The notes beneath the pieces were generated by a model. The model saw only the letters and a program-made list of their open reading frames with translations. It made no database searches and was not told where the DNA came from. DNA of 64,000 nt, taken from the NCBI GenBank assembly GCA_021208885.1, contig JAJOJF010000015.1, positions 1-64,000 on the forward strand, read 5' to 3'. The stretch comes from Burkholderiaceae bacterium. GTDB lineage: Bacteria > Pseudomonadota > Gammaproteobacteria > Burkholderiales > Burkholderiaceae_B. A program made the position numbers and the translations under genes. Shown here piece after piece: positions 17,931 to 27,234 of this stretch. Numbering within the stretch: position 1 is the first letter of the stretch; every line of letters begins with the position of its first letter.

Positions 17931-19106
17931 TCAAACAGCCGTCGAAACATTGTCAGCAGTCCAACGAATTGATCGGCGATGACCGGCTCGACGCCAGGCA
18001 AGTCTCGAATCAAAATTCATCGCGGCCAACATCGTCAACACAACCACGGCGCCAAATGCCACTGCCCCAGCTCCGGGCTCAATAACGAGCAGTTGGCCGA
18101 AATTCCCAAGCGCAACCAAGAGTATCACGACAAAGACATCGAGCATTGACCATGGACCAATGGCCTCGACCAAACGGTACAGACGCGTTCGTCGGCGCAA
18201 GCGGATAGCGGAACGATTTTGGGTTAACCACAGCAATATGGCAAGTAGCAGGATTTTAAAAATAGGCACAAAGACACTAGCCGTGAAAACCACGCCAGCG
18301 ATACCCCACGACCCCATGTTGGCGAGCTCTATTACTCCGCCGAGAATGGTGTGCCCTTGCCTGCCACTGATTGTCGTGATGTACATCACCGGCAATGCGT
18401 TCGCTGGGATATAGAGAATCGCGGCTGCCAGCAAGAGCGCCCAAGACTTCGGCAGGCAAGCCGGCGTCGGCGCAGACTCTACCGTGGGGGGCACGGCCGG
18501 CAGCCCCGCATCGATTGCCAGATAACGGATTCGGGTCGGGGTGAGCTTGATTAAGGCAGTGAAAAACAGCGCACTGACTGCGGTGGTGTAGAGCCCCGAT
18601 CCAACAACAAGCTGCGCCAAATCGACCAGCTTGACGATTGCAACCAGTGATCCCAGCAAGAAAACAGGGACCATGCACCAGTGCCGAATCCAACCTAAAG
18701 AGCGCAAGGCCAACTCGAAATAGCTCGGAAGTCTGCCTAGCGACATCGGCACAAACAACAGTAGCAGCACACATAGCTTGAGCAATGGAAAACCAAAGCC
18801 AAACAAGCCTGTCAGAATCGCCACCTCCCAAAAACCCGCCTGCCATGTTGCTTTGACAGCCCCCAAAAACGTGGTTGATTGTGCTGTGCCCTGAAACGAG
18901 AGGGTCATGATTGGAAACGAATTGGCCATTAAAAATACGATAAAGGCCGCAATCACGAGCGCCAAAAAAGCCTGAGGGGTAAAGGGCGAATAGGTTTCCA
19001 GGACTTCGTCGCAGCGCGTGCAACGTGACCACTGTCCAGACTGCAGCGGCACACGCTGGAACAAGGCACCACAATGCGGACAGTTAAGCGTTAATGGTCT
19101 TGGCAT
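17931..19106 (-). CDS. pqiA: Paraquat-inducible protein A, inner membrane partner of PqiB
   Basis: An integral membrane protein of about 391 residues with two PqiA domains of roughly four helices each. The first starts with a zinc-type motif, CPHCG near residue 10 and CTRC near 30. The second domain (from about residue 215) follows a Pro-rich linker and, unlike the E. coli protein, lacks the cysteine motifs. The ATG at 19106 is chosen; a TTG at 19133 in the same frame is possible and neither has a clear ribosome binding site. It is the first gene of pqiABC. Confidence 0.88.
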   Translation of the reverse strand: MPRPLTLNCPHCGALFQRVPLQSGQWSRCTRCDEVLETYSPFTPQAFLALVIAAFIVFLMANSFPIMTLSFQGTAQSTTFLGAVKATWQAGFWEVAILTGLFGFGFPLLKLCVLLLLFVPMSLGRLPSYFELALRSLGWIRHWCMVPVFLLGSLVAIVKLVDLAQLVVGSGLYTTAVSALFFTALIKLTPTRIRYLAIDAGLPAVPPTVESAPTPACLPKSWALLLAAAILYIPANALPVMYITTISGRQGHTILGGVIELANMGSWGIAGVVFTASVFVPIFKILLLAILLWLTQNRSAIRLRRRTRLYRLVEAIGPWSMLDVFVVILLVALGNFGQLLVIEPGAGAVAFGAVVVLTMLAAMNFDSRLAWRRAGHRRSIRWTADNVSTAV

Positions 19107-19218
19107 GGGTTCGGGCTGTCTAGTCAGAGCCAAGAGTGTATCTGATGCGACTGAGAATTGGTGCTGTCCTTTGATCGTTCCAAGTTGCTGATAGACCGCT
19201 TTATTGATTGTTTCAAAG

Positions 19219-19232
19219 TTGACTTAGGTCAA
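19219..19232 (+). promoter_or_regulatory. FNR/ANR/DNR-like palindrome upstream of ppk2
   Basis: The sequence TTGAC-TTAG-GTCAA is a perfect palindrome with the N4 spacing of the FNR/CRP-family half sites TTGAC/T. It lies 88 bases before the ppk2 ATG. It shares its left half TTGACTTA with the box before cydA. No convincing -10 hexamer lies at the class II distance; GACAAT at 19275-19280 would place it near -61.5. Confidence 0.45.
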
Positions 19233-19319
19233 ACCAAATGACACCCTACATCGCCAGGGCCAACACATCAGCGCGACAATGAACCTGTTCACATACCGGC
19301 ACCCTAGGAGATCAGGCGG

Positions 19320-20504
19320 ATGGCAAGCTCTACCCCCAAAAAATCAACCAAGTCCGCAACAACCCTCAACGCCCGCACTCGTAAGCGCCCCCTGACTTCG
19401 AAGCCTAGGCGTGTCGAGTCGGGCGACGTGCTAGCCGGCAACAGCGCACTCACCGCGGCGCGCAACACCTCAGCCGAGGCAATTGCAGCGGCTGAAAGCT
19501 CCCAGGAATTCGCCGTGCGCGACATTATCCACGGCCTGCTTCCGGAAAAAACCCATGAATTGGCCGAAGCGCTTGAAACCATTATGCAAGGTGCATCGCC
19601 CGATGATGCGCTAGTGCTCAAGCGAGCTTTACTCACCCCAATGAGCCGCAGCAGAGCCACAGGCAAAAAAACCATTGTCGCTGATGAAGAACTCTCTGCG
19701 AATTGGCGTGATGGTGGCTATCCCTACCGTAATCTGATGTCGCGCAAGTCCTATGAGAAAGCGAAATATCATCTGCAGGTCGAGCTGCTAAAGCTCCAAG
19801 CCTGGGTAAAAGAGTCTGGCCAAAAAGTGGTGATTTTGTTTGAAGGGCGTGACGCCGCAGGCAAGGGAGGCGCAATCAAGAGGTTCATGGAGCATTTGAA
19901 TCCTCGTGGCTCACGCGTGGTAGCCCTGGAAAAACCCACGGACATTGAAAAAGGCCAGTGGTATTTCCAGCGCTACATCGAACACTTGCCAACAAGCGGC
20001 GAGATCGTCATGTTTGACCGTTCCTGGTACAACCGCGCTGGCGTTGAGCGCGTCATGGGGTTTTGCACCGATGCCGAATATGATGAGTTCATGCGTCAGG
20101 CACCCGAGTTTGAGCGCAATCTGGTTCGAAGCGGCATCCATCTGGTGAAATTCTGGTTCTCCGTGAGTCGCGACGAGCAGCGCCGGCGCTTTAAAGAACG
20201 GCGCATCCACCCACTAAAACAGTGGAAGCTCTCGCCAATCGACTTGGCATCTTTGGACAAGTGGGATGAGTACACGGCTGCCAAAGAGTCAATGTTCTAT
20301 CACACCGACACCGCTGAAGCGCCATGGACTGTCATCAAGTCGGACTGCAAGAAACGAGCGCGGCTGAATGCCATGCGCTATGTGTTGCACAAGCTTTCTT
20401 ATGACAACAAGGATGTCAACAACATCGGATCGGTCGATCCGTTACTGGTTGGTCGAGCACATGTGGTGTACGAACACGGCGAACGGCCCATGGCCTTGCT
20501 TTAA
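19320..20504 (+). CDS. ppk2: Polyphosphate kinase 2
   Basis: A cytosolic kinase of 394 residues that transfers phosphate between polyphosphate and nucleoside di- or monophosphates. The core shows Walker A GRDAAGKGG (176-184), Walker B MFDRSWYNR (231-239) and the basic lid EQRRRFKERRIHPLKQWK (286-303). The first 115 residues are a Lys/Arg/Ala-rich tail seen in longer PPK2 proteins. The one-domain form and length fit class I, which mainly makes GTP or ATP from polyphosphate. The Pit phosphate transporter lies convergently downstream, giving a small phosphate module. An FNR-like box lies upstream. Confidence 0.92.
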   Translation: MASSTPKKSTKSATTLNARTRKRPLTSKPRRVESGDVLAGNSALTAARNTSAEAIAAAESSQEFAVRDIIHGLLPEKTHELAEALETIMQGASPDDALVLKRALLTPMSRSRATGKKTIVADEELSANWRDGGYPYRNLMSRKSYEKAKYHLQVELLKLQAWVKESGQKVVILFEGRDAAGKGGAIKRFMEHLNPRGSRVVALEKPTDIEKGQWYFQRYIEHLPTSGEIVMFDRSWYNRAGVERVMGFCTDAEYDEFMRQAPEFERNLVRSGIHLVKFWFSVSRDEQRRRFKERRIHPLKQWKLSPIDLASLDKWDEYTAAKESMFYHTDTAEAPWTVIKSDCKKRARLNAMRYVLHKLSYDNKDVNNIGSVDPLLVGRAHVVYEHGERPMALL

Positions 20505-20620
20505 TCGATGTACATTCTCAACCAACAAAACGCCAATCTGCTGCATACCCATGGTCGGGTTTAGTGGTTGGCCATTGGTGGTCGTCGTTTCGTCGTTGAA
20601 CGCAGATGACTCGGGGTCAG

Positions 20621-22189
20621 CTAGCGCGCAACAGACACAATGGTCAGGTAGATCATTGCCGCCATCAAGCCTGAGGCGGGCACGGTCACAATCCAGGCAC
20701 CGATGATTTTGAAGACAATCGACCGCTTGACCAGTTCGCCGCGATAAACCTTCTTGATCTTCTTGTATTCCTTCTTGGACAGAGACACTTGCGCAGCCTT
20801 AGCCTTGAGATCTTGTAGCATGAGTTTTTTGGTTTTCATGGGCGCTTTGGTGAACCGATCAAGATAGGCTTCAACAATCTCCTTGTCCTCACCCATGTGA
20901 TGCAAGCGAATTTCTTCGACCATCGAGGAGAAGTTTGATTTCAGACGTTCACGCAAGAATCCCACCCCAAACACCCCGCCGATGGCAATGTGCGTCGAGC
21001 TTACCGGCAGGCCCAATTGCGACGCCACAATCACAGTCAATGCAGCAGCCATCGCAATACAAAACGCCCGCATCTGATCGAGATCGGTGATCTCGCCTCC
21101 CACGGTCCGGATGAGTTTGGGGCCATACAAAGCCAAACCGACTGCAATGCCGATCGCACCCACCAACAACACCCAAACTGGCACAGCCGCCTTGTCCGAT
21201 ACCCCACCAGACAACACGGCATCGACAATCGCGGCTAATGGACCAATGGCATTGGCAACGTCATTGGCGCCATGCGCAAAACTCAGCAACGCTGCCGCCA
21301 GAATCAAGGGAACTGTAAAAAGACTATTAATTGTCTCTTTTGTATTGCTCAGAGACTGTGCTCGGCCCGAAATCAGCACCTTGATCCATATCCACACCAG
21401 CCCACCAATAACAAGCCCGACAATCAAAGCCGTCCCAAAGGTGACAGGCAGTAATTTGTTCAAGCCTTTTAGCATCAAGTACGTGGCAAAGGACGCTGCC
21501 ATAATACCGATGAGGATTGGGACGGTGCGCTTGGCTGCTTGCACCATGTCAGGCTGATACGTGATCGCGCGCTTGATCCAGAACAGGAACCCAGCCGCAA
21601 TCAGGCCACCGAGTACCGGTGAAATCACCCAACTGGCTGCAATCCGTCCAACCACTGGCCAGTTAGCGGCATCCATGCCGCCTGCAGCAACGCCTGCCCC
21701 CAACACAGCACCGACGATCGAATGAGTGGTCGACACGGGTGCGCCAAGCGCTGTGGCAAAGTTCAGCCAAAGGGCGCCAGCGAGCAAAGCCGCGGTCATC
21801 AACCAGATGAAATGATCGGTGCCAGGAACTGAGGACATATCTACAATACCGCCGCGGATAGTGGAGACCACGTCACCACCCGCAATCAACGCACCCAACA
21901 TCTCAAAGATCGCCGCAATCACGATTGCACCGAGCATGGTGATGGATTTGGAGCCGACGGCCGGACCAACGTTGTTAGCCACATCATTGGCACCAATGTT
22001 CATGGCCATATAGCCACCGATCATGGAGGCCACCACGAGCATGATCCCCTGCGGGCTAGACAAGCCAATACTCAGGGTGGTGTAGATCATGATCGACACC
22101 ACAAAGAGCAGGCCGATACCGAATCTAAAAAATTCCCGCTGGCTACGCTTGTTTATTTTTTTAAGGTCAGAAAAGTCTTCAAATTGCAT
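20621..22189 (-). CDS. pit: Inorganic phosphate transporter, Pit family
   Basis: A low-affinity phosphate (metal-phosphate) symporter of 522 residues in the inner membrane. Two copies of the family signature are present: GANDVANNVGP near residue 67 and GANDVANAIGP near 310, within two homologous halves of five to six helices. A cytoplasmic loop near 425-495 is rich in Lys and Glu. The N-terminal extension (about 20 residues before the first helix) is polar. The gene converges on ppk2, which fits linked phosphate uptake and polyphosphate use. Its upstream region runs into the IS remnant. Confidence 0.92.
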   Translation of the reverse strand: MQFEDFSDLKKINKRSQREFFRFGIGLLFVVSIMIYTTLSIGLSSPQGIMLVVASMIGGYMAMNIGANDVANNVGPAVGSKSITMLGAIVIAAIFEMLGALIAGGDVVSTIRGGIVDMSSVPGTDHFIWLMTAALLAGALWLNFATALGAPVSTTHSIVGAVLGAGVAAGGMDAANWPVVGRIAASWVISPVLGGLIAAGFLFWIKRAITYQPDMVQAAKRTVPILIGIMAASFATYLMLKGLNKLLPVTFGTALIVGLVIGGLVWIWIKVLISGRAQSLSNTKETINSLFTVPLILAAALLSFAHGANDVANAIGPLAAIVDAVLSGGVSDKAAVPVWVLLVGAIGIAVGLALYGPKLIRTVGGEITDLDQMRAFCIAMAAALTVIVASQLGLPVSSTHIAIGGVFGVGFLRERLKSNFSSMVEEIRLHHMGEDKEIVEAYLDRFTKAPMKTKKLMLQDLKAKAAQVSLSKKEYKKIKKVYRGELVKRSIVFKIIGAWIVTVPASGLMAAMIYLTIVSVAR

Positions 22190-22300
22190 GCAGGTTCAAC
22201 TTTGGGTTGAGTTTTAACCACAACGCGTCGAACCAACCTGATTGATGCCCGACCATGACGCTGCGACAAAATATGACAAGTATTTTACCGTTCAGCGCGT

Positions 22301-22592
22301 AAAGCCCCGTTCTTCAGGACGGGGATGTAAGCAGGCGCAGCCTGTATGTCAGTTTTTTTCGGGTGTTTTTTGTCATCCCGAGCTGCCAGATCTCTAGTGC
22401 CTTTGATATTATCCTCGTCCTTAAGATATTGATTTGTAAAGCCCGAGGGCATCGGGTGTTCGCCTGTGGAGTTGAAACGGTGGTTTTAACGATGAAGCAG
22501 GAACCATTGGGAAGTAGCGATGCACGCACAATCCTGGCGGCTTGAGAAAGCCGCTAGGAATCCTCGTCGTTCAGGACGGGGAGGCAGTCAAT
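22301..22592 (+). mobile_element. Decayed IS200/IS605 (IS1341-like) remnant with two end hairpins
   Basis: The 513-base gap 22190-22702 is explained mainly by this remnant. A hairpin CCCCGTTCTTCAGGACGGGG at 22305-22324 and a related one, CCTCGTCGTTCAGGACGGGG, at 22562-22581 followed by GAGGCAGTCAA, match the right-end hairpin (CCCCGTCCTTCAGG-type, then a GTCAA end) common to tnpB-bearing IS200/IS605 elements. Between them lies the last part of a tnpB-like frame and the GC-rich segment that forms the guide-RNA scaffold in such elements. No transposase remains. Exact ends are uncertain; the hairpins and frame are seen, the assignment is by family resemblance. Confidence 0.65.
22405..22545 (+). 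pseudogene. C-terminal fragment of a TnpB-like protein
   Basis: The frame ends ARGHRVFACGVETV, then MKQEPLGSS near the stop at 22543-22545. The order GHR-V-ACG followed by KQEP is the usual C-terminal tail of IS1341-type TnpB proteins, and the preceding DIILVLKIL resembles a decayed DVNAAKNIL segment. Everything upstream, including the RuvC catalytic region, is missing, so no nuclease can be made. Confidence 0.6.
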
Positions 22593-22702
22593 TGTAATGA
22601 ATTGTCATATCTTGCAGCGAAGTGAGAATCAAAGCAGGCGCCTATTGATCGGCAACCAGCATACAAACATCGTCCTGCACTAAACCAAACCACTAGATAG
22701 GC

Positions 22703-23428
22703 TCACCACCAGCCAAGCAATAGGGGAATCCAGATTGAAGCAAGCACCACCTGCGCTGCCAACGCGAGTCCAGCATAGGCACCGGCCTGATGGCTAACCT
22801 GCATGGCGCGCGCGGCCCCTATGCCATGCGAGACCGTACCAAGGGCAAAACCGCGACGCATCCAGGCCAGTTTCGACGTCCCCTCACCCATGACGCCAAA
22901 GACCGAACGTGCCAGCAGCGCGCCAATCAAGCCGCTTAACACCGCAAAGATGGCAGCAAGCTCAGCAATGCCACCAATGCTGTCAGCCACCCCCATGGCA
23001 ACGGGTGCAGTCACTGATTTCGGGATAAGTGACAAAGCAACTTCTTGAGGCACGCCCAGCCACCACGCCAAGCCAAACGCGCTCAAGGCGCTGACCACCC
23101 CACCGCCAAATGCCGCAAGCGTTAACGCCAGGGCATGGCGTTTGAGTTCAGCGCGTCTTTGCCACAGGGGCAATGCCAGAGAGACCACAGCGGGGCCAAG
23201 CAAGAAATGAATGAACTGGGCGCCGGCGAAATAACGTTGGTAAGGAATATCAAACCACCAAAGCGCACTGCCCAATGCCACAATGCTCCAGAGCACTGGA
23301 TTAAGCCAAGGCGTTTGCTCATAACGCTGATAGATTACCAGTCCAACAACGTATACCAACAGCGTGGCTGTCAACCCGAACAAAGGCGTAGCAGATAGAT
23401 AAGTCCAGAGCTCCACAAAATCAGCCAT
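22703..23428 (-). CDS. lrgB: LrgB/CidB-family membrane protein
   Basis: A polytopic membrane protein of 241 residues with the LrgB-family segments FLLGPAVVSLALPL near residue 73 and LIPKSVTAPVAMGVADSIGG near 133. The ATG at 23428 overlaps the lrgA stop by eight bases, and the start is chosen for that coupling and because the longer frame only reads through lrgA. In Gram-positive bacteria LrgAB affects autolysis and murein hydrolase activity; in plants and some bacteria the LrgB part transports glycolate or pyruvate. Which applies here is not known. Confidence 0.88.
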   Translation of the reverse strand: MADFVELWTYLSATPLFGLTATLLVYVVGLVIYQRYEQTPWLNPVLWSIVALGSALWWFDIPYQRYFAGAQFIHFLLGPAVVSLALPLWQRRAELKRHALALTLAAFGGGVVSALSAFGLAWWLGVPQEVALSLIPKSVTAPVAMGVADSIGGIAELAAIFAVLSGLIGALLARSVFGVMGEGTSKLAWMRRGFALGTVSHGIGAARAMQVSHQAGAYAGLALAAQVVLASIWIPLLLGWW

Positions 23429-23810
23429 GGCCGCCCTCACCATCACCACCCCGCGCGTCACTGTCCGGAAACGGCTCTTTGATCAATACCCGCAACAACA
23501 GCACCGTGGTGATGAGCCCCAAAATGGTTGAAGCAAACAAAGCCAGTGCGATTTGCCACCAAATAGTTGATAGCAACTCCAGATGCAGGATCACACCAAC
23601 ACCAACGGGAATAAAGAGCAACGAAAGGTTTGAGAGCAAAAAACCGGCGACTGCAGCCACCTGTTTGCGAATCCAGTTGACCCACAAGGACGGCCACAAC
23701 AGCATTAGCCCAAGCACAGGCCCTGGCAAATCAAGCGCAAATAGCCGCGCAATCGCTTCGCCGAGCACCTGATAGAGCAACAACAACGTAAAACCGATTA
23801 ACGCAGCCAT
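23421..23810 (-). CDS. lrgA: LrgA/CidA-family holin-like protein
   Basis: A 129-residue protein with four hydrophobic segments and a charged, Gly/Asp-rich C-terminal tail. The motif LDLPGPVLGLMLLW near residue 27 and the segment FLLSNLSLLFIPVGVGV near 58 are typical of the LrgA/CidA family. The ATG at 23810 is used rather than the TTG one codon upstream. It is translationally coupled to lrgB and acts with it as a holin-like or transport pair. Confidence 0.87.
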   Translation of the reverse strand: MAALIGFTLLLLYQVLGEAIARLFALDLPGPVLGLMLLWPSLWVNWIRKQVAAVAGFLLSNLSLLFIPVGVGVILHLELLSTIWWQIALALFASTILGLITTVLLLRVLIKEPFPDSDARGGDGEGGHG

Positions 23811-23851
23811 CAAAGCCTTCCAAATGTGTCTTTACGGAAGTCTAGAACAAT

Positions 23852-24511
23852 TCAGACAAACGGACGATCGAGCGTCGCACCACCACCGCCAGCTGGCGCT
23901 GCCGCAAGCGGCGGCATGTTCTGCAGTTGCAGGTAGTCCCCCGCATTCTCTGGTTGACAGGTGAGCCATTGATCAAACACAGCGGGCGAAAGCACCACGG
24001 GTGTGCGTTTTTCGTCTTCGGGTTTGTGCATGCGACTCAGGATTGGATGGCCATCGGCATTGACCGTGAGCATGGTGAAAGACGCCAAAATCTGATTCGT
24101 AGCTCGGTCATGCCAACGCTGCCATAGCCCCGCAATACCCATCGGCTCGCCACTTTCTTGCTCAATGAGCCAACGCACCGCTTTACCTGTCTCATAACAA
24201 GGCTCATAAAAACAATCCGCCAGGATGATCGCCCAGTGAGCCTGACGCCAGGCGTCCCGGTAGCTAGGCTTGTTAGCCGCTGTCTCAAGCCGGGCATTGT
24301 AGGTATGGCGCGAAATTTTGGTGTCTTTGGCCCAAGGTGGCACCAGTCCAAACTGCGCCATCCCAATTGCGGTGCGGCCATTGCGGTGACTGCGCACCAC
24401 AATCGGCCCCATGTGTCCCGGGTACACCTCGGCAGCCGCTGGCGGCAAAGCAAGCCCGAAAGTGTCTTTGACCCAGTCTTGTCGGAACGTGGGGCTGTAA
24501 ACCGCGCACAT
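23852..24511 (-). CDS. SOS response-associated peptidase, YedK/HMCES family
   Basis: HMCES/YedK proteins bind abasic sites in single-stranded DNA and form a stable thiazolidine crosslink through Cys2. Cys2 is present (MCAVYSP), as are NARLETA near residue 72, ADCFYEP near 99 with the active-site glutamate, and RMHKPEDEKRTPVVL near 160 with the conserved histidine. At 219 residues the length is normal. It protects replication forks at abasic sites. The start ATG is fixed by the need for Cys at position 2. No LexA box was identified upstream. Confidence 0.92.
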   Translation of the reverse strand: MCAVYSPTFRQDWVKDTFGLALPPAAAEVYPGHMGPIVVRSHRNGRTAIGMAQFGLVPPWAKDTKISRHTYNARLETAANKPSYRDAWRQAHWAIILADCFYEPCYETGKAVRWLIEQESGEPMGIAGLWQRWHDRATNQILASFTMLTVNADGHPILSRMHKPEDEKRTPVVLSPAVFDQWLTCQPENAGDYLQLQNMPPLAAAPAGGGGATLDRPFV

Positions 24512-24539
24512 GACTCAAACGCTCAGACGATCGAAGGAT

Positions 24540-25421
24540 TTAGCCCTTCACGCCATTCATGACGCGATAGGTCTGGATCACCTGACTATCATCAGCCTTG
24601 CCATCACCCCTGCCCGAGGCTGCCAAATACATCTGGTGCGCGGCCGCTGCAATGGGCAAACCAGCACGCATGTCGTGTCCAGTCTGCAGAACAATCGAGA
24701 GGTCTTTGACAAAGATGTCAACCGCGCTTTTGACCTCGGGGTCATCCTCGAGCATACGAGGCCCGCGGTTCTGCAGCATCCAGCTCGAAGCAGCTGACCC
24801 ACTCATGATTTGCAGCAGCAGTTCAAGGTCCAAACCAGCCTTGTCTGCCAACGCAAACGCCTCCGCCGCCACGGCGATGTGCACACCGCATAACAACTGG
24901 TTGATGGTTTTAACCATGGCCCCTTGGCCTGGCGCTTGACCTACATGAAACACGCGTTCACCGAGCACCTGCAAAAGCGGAGAGACTGACTCGTAGGTCA
25001 CTGTTTCACAGGCTACCATCATGGTCAACGTGCCGCTTTGGGCACCCACCACGCCACCAGAGACAGGCGCATCAACCAAACGATGGCCATGCTCAAGCAC
25101 CTGTTGAGCCAATTTCTGTACAGCCGCCTGCGGGCAAGTCGCCATCAGCACCACGATCGAGCCAGGATTCAGGGCATCTAACGCGCCATCAGCAAACATC
25201 ACCTGCTCGGCCTGTGCAGCGTTGACCACCATGAGCATCAGCACTTGCGCACCGGTCGCGGCTTGCTTGGCTGACGCAGCGGCTTTGCCACCGGCCTTGT
25301 TGAGTTCAGCCAACGCAGCGCTGTTTAGATCAAAGCCTCGAACCTCATGGCCCGCCTTCACCAGGTTTTTTGCCATCGGCAGGCCCATGGCGCCGAGCCC
25401 TACAAATGCAATGATTGTCAT
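24540..25421 (-). CDS. NAD(P)-dependent beta-hydroxyacid dehydrogenase (L-threonate dehydrogenase-like)
   Basis: A cytosolic enzyme of 293 residues in the 3-hydroxyisobutyrate dehydrogenase superfamily. The cofactor motif is FVGLGAMGLPMA at 6-17. The substrate loop DAPVSGG lies near 118, and the catalytic lysine region is KTINQLLCG near 170. The overall pattern is close to L-threonate dehydrogenase (LtnD) and tartronate semialdehyde reductases. No ltn pathway genes (kinase, isomerase, aldolase) lie nearby, so the substrate is left open. It ends 28 bases before the yedK gene start on the same strand. Confidence 0.85.
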   Translation of the reverse strand: MTIIAFVGLGAMGLPMAKNLVKAGHEVRGFDLNSAALAELNKAGGKAAASAKQAATGAQVLMLMVVNAAQAEQVMFADGALDALNPGSIVVLMATCPQAAVQKLAQQVLEHGHRLVDAPVSGGVVGAQSGTLTMMVACETVTYESVSPLLQVLGERVFHVGQAPGQGAMVKTINQLLCGVHIAVAAEAFALADKAGLDLELLLQIMSGSAASSWMLQNRGPRMLEDDPEVKSAVDIFVKDLSIVLQTGHDMRAGLPIAAAAHQMYLAASGRGDGKADDSQVIQTYRVMNGVKG

Positions 25422-25689
25422 CTTGCCTTCCTAAAAAGCGTTTTGTTCATGCGTGACATTCGCTTGTGTCAACGGTTGCGCGACAACCCGAATTCTAGGA
25501 CTAAAAAAGATCAATGGCTTAAAAGCCCAAAAAGAGCCTAAAAAAACCACAAGACCAAACACATCGGCAAGCCGGGCCGACCAATGGCTGACCACTCAAA
25601 GTGAGCCGCCTGTTGTAACGCTGCGGGTAAACACGGAGCCCAAGCGCTTGTACGAAACGCAAAAAGCAAATAAATTTGCATTACATAGA

Positions 25690-25713
25690 TAGTTGCATAA
25701 ATATTTGCAACTA
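25690..25713 (+). promoter_or_regulatory. Inverted repeat in the glnH upstream region
   Basis: An eight-base inverted repeat, TAGTTGCA and TGCAACTA around TAAATATT, lies about 70 bases before the glnH ATG in an AT-rich stretch. A further TTTGCA half site is present at 25675-25680. It is a likely operator; the RpiR regulator encoded at the end of this gene cluster is a candidate binder. The rest of the 361-base gap 25422-25782 shows no gene or terminator. Confidence 0.45.
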
Positions 25714-25782
25714 CTATCTAGATACTTTGTCGTCATTACGTACGCAAACCAGAGACCTCATCTCTGACTTCAGGAGACTCGA

Positions 25783-26532
25783 ATGAAGAAATCCCTTACT
25801 AAACTGCTAGGATCGGCATTGACCGCCGCAGCCTTGATCGGGGGCGCTGCCCAGGCCGAAACACTGATTGTGGCCACCGACACTGCTTTTGTGCCTTTTG
25901 AATTCAAACAAGGCGATAAGTACGTCGGCTTTGATATCGACATGTGGGACGAAATCGCTAAGGAAATCGGTGTGAAGTACAAGCTGCAGCCCATGGATTT
26001 CAATGGCATCTTGCCCGCCCTGCAAACCAACAACGTTGACGTCGCTTTGGCTGGCATCACCATCAAGGATGAGCGCAAGAAGGTAATTGACTTCTCAGAT
26101 GGCTACTACGATAGCGGCTTTATGATCATGGTGCCTGCTGACAGTGACATCAAGGGCGCCGAAGACTTAAATGGTAAAAGCCTCGCCATTAAGACTGGCA
26201 CCTCAGCAGCTGATTACGCCAAAGAGAACTTCAAAGGCACTGAACTGCGCCAGTTTCCCAACATCGACAACGCCTACCTTGAACTCATGACTGGTCGGGT
26301 CGATGCCGCCATGCACGATACGCCCAACGTGCTTTACTTTGCAAACACCGCTGGCAAAGGCAAAGTCAAAGTCGTCGGCGCGCAAATGATGGCCCACGAG
26401 TACGGCATTGGTTTTCCCAAGGGCAGCCCGTTGGTGCCAAAGGTCAATGCTGCACTTGCCAACATGAAAAAAGACGGCCGTTACGATGCGATCTACCAGA
26501 AGTGGTTTGGCACACTGCCTCCTTCAAAGTGA
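25783..26532 (+). CDS. glnH: Polar amino acid (glutamine-type) ABC transporter substrate-binding protein
   Basis: A periplasmic family 3 binding protein of 249 residues. The Sec signal peptide ends AAQA near residue 25, followed by [29 protein letters not shown] near 52 and [16 protein letters not shown] near 95, all closely resembling E. coli GlnH in order and length. An AGGAG ribosome binding site precedes the ATG. It is the first of five genes (glnH, glnP, glnQ, C45 peptidase, RpiR regulator). Glutamine is the best guess for the ligand, but related amino acids cannot be excluded. Confidence 0.9.
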   Translation: MKKSLTKLLGSALTAAALIGGAAQAETLIVATDTAFVPFEFKQGDKYVGFDIDMWDEIAKEIGVKYKLQPMDFNGILPALQTNNVDVALAGITIKDERKKVIDFSDGYYDSGFMIMVPADSDIKGAEDLNGKSLAIKTGTSAADYAKENFKGTELRQFPNIDNAYLELMTGRVDAAMHDTPNVLYFANTAGKGKVKVVGAQMMAHEYGIGFPKGSPLVPKVNAALANMKKDGRYDAIYQKWFGTLPPSK

Positions 26533-26575
26533 TGGCTGTGTTTGGCAATTGATTCATTGAGCAGGAAGCCCCACC

Positions 26576-27232
26576 ATGGATTTTGATTTTTCAGTCATCG
26601 TTGATGCGCTGCCCGCGCTCTTCCAAGGCGCACAGCTCACGTTGTTTATCACCATCGTGGGGCTGGCAGGTGGCAGCCTGGTGGGGCTGTTGTTTGGCCT
26701 GATGCGCGCCTACGGTAACAATCTGGTCAATGCCATCGCCTTCGTTTACGTTGAGGTGGTGCGTGGTACGCCTATCGTGGTGCAAGTCATGTTTATCTAC
26801 TTTGCGCTACCCGTTATTGCTGACATTCGAGTCGACCCGATCACTGCAGCGGTAACATCCATTATCGTGAATGCCGGCGCCTACATTGCGGAGATTGTCC
26901 GTGGCGCATTCTTGTCCGTGCCAAAAGGACTCAAAGAAGCCGGCTTGGCGTTGGGCATGCCAGTCTGGCGAGTTCTGGCATTTGTTATTGGTCCAGTCGC
27001 GTTTCGTCGCATGACTCCACCCTTAGGCAACCAGTTCATCGTCAGCCTGAAAGACACATCACTGTTCATTGTGATTGGTGTCGGTGAGCTCACCCGTCAG
27101 GGCCAGGAAATCATGGCCGCGAACTTCAGGGCAGTCGAGATCTGGAGCGCAGTTGCGATTTTTTATCTGGTCATGATCGGTGTGCTGACCTTTGCGCTGC
27201 GAGTCGTTGAAAAAAGGATGCGTATTCTGTGA
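26576..27232 (+). CDS. glnP: Polar amino acid ABC transporter permease
   Basis: The inner membrane permease of the GlnHPQ-type importer has 218 residues, about the length of E. coli GlnP. It has five helices, the HisMQ-type segment [17 protein letters not shown] near residue 60 and the ATPase-docking [17 protein letters not shown] loop near 121. It starts 43 bases after glnH behind AGGAAG. A single permease implies a homodimer. Confidence 0.92.
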   Translation: MDFDFSVIVDALPALFQGAQLTLFITIVGLAGGSLVGLLFGLMRAYGNNLVNAIAFVYVEVVRGTPIVVQVMFIYFALPVIADIRVDPITAAVTSIIVNAGAYIAEIVRGAFLSVPKGLKEAGLALGMPVWRVLAFVIGPVAFRRMTPPLGNQFIVSLKDTSLFIVIGVGELTRQGQEIMAANFRAVEIWSAVAIFYLVMIGVLTFALRVVEKRMRIL

Positions 27233-27234
27233 GC

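Noticed and set aside
22314..22529. A 71-codon frame on the minus strand within the IS remnant
   Set aside because: It is antisense to the TnpB tail and hairpins, and its sequence resembles no known protein.
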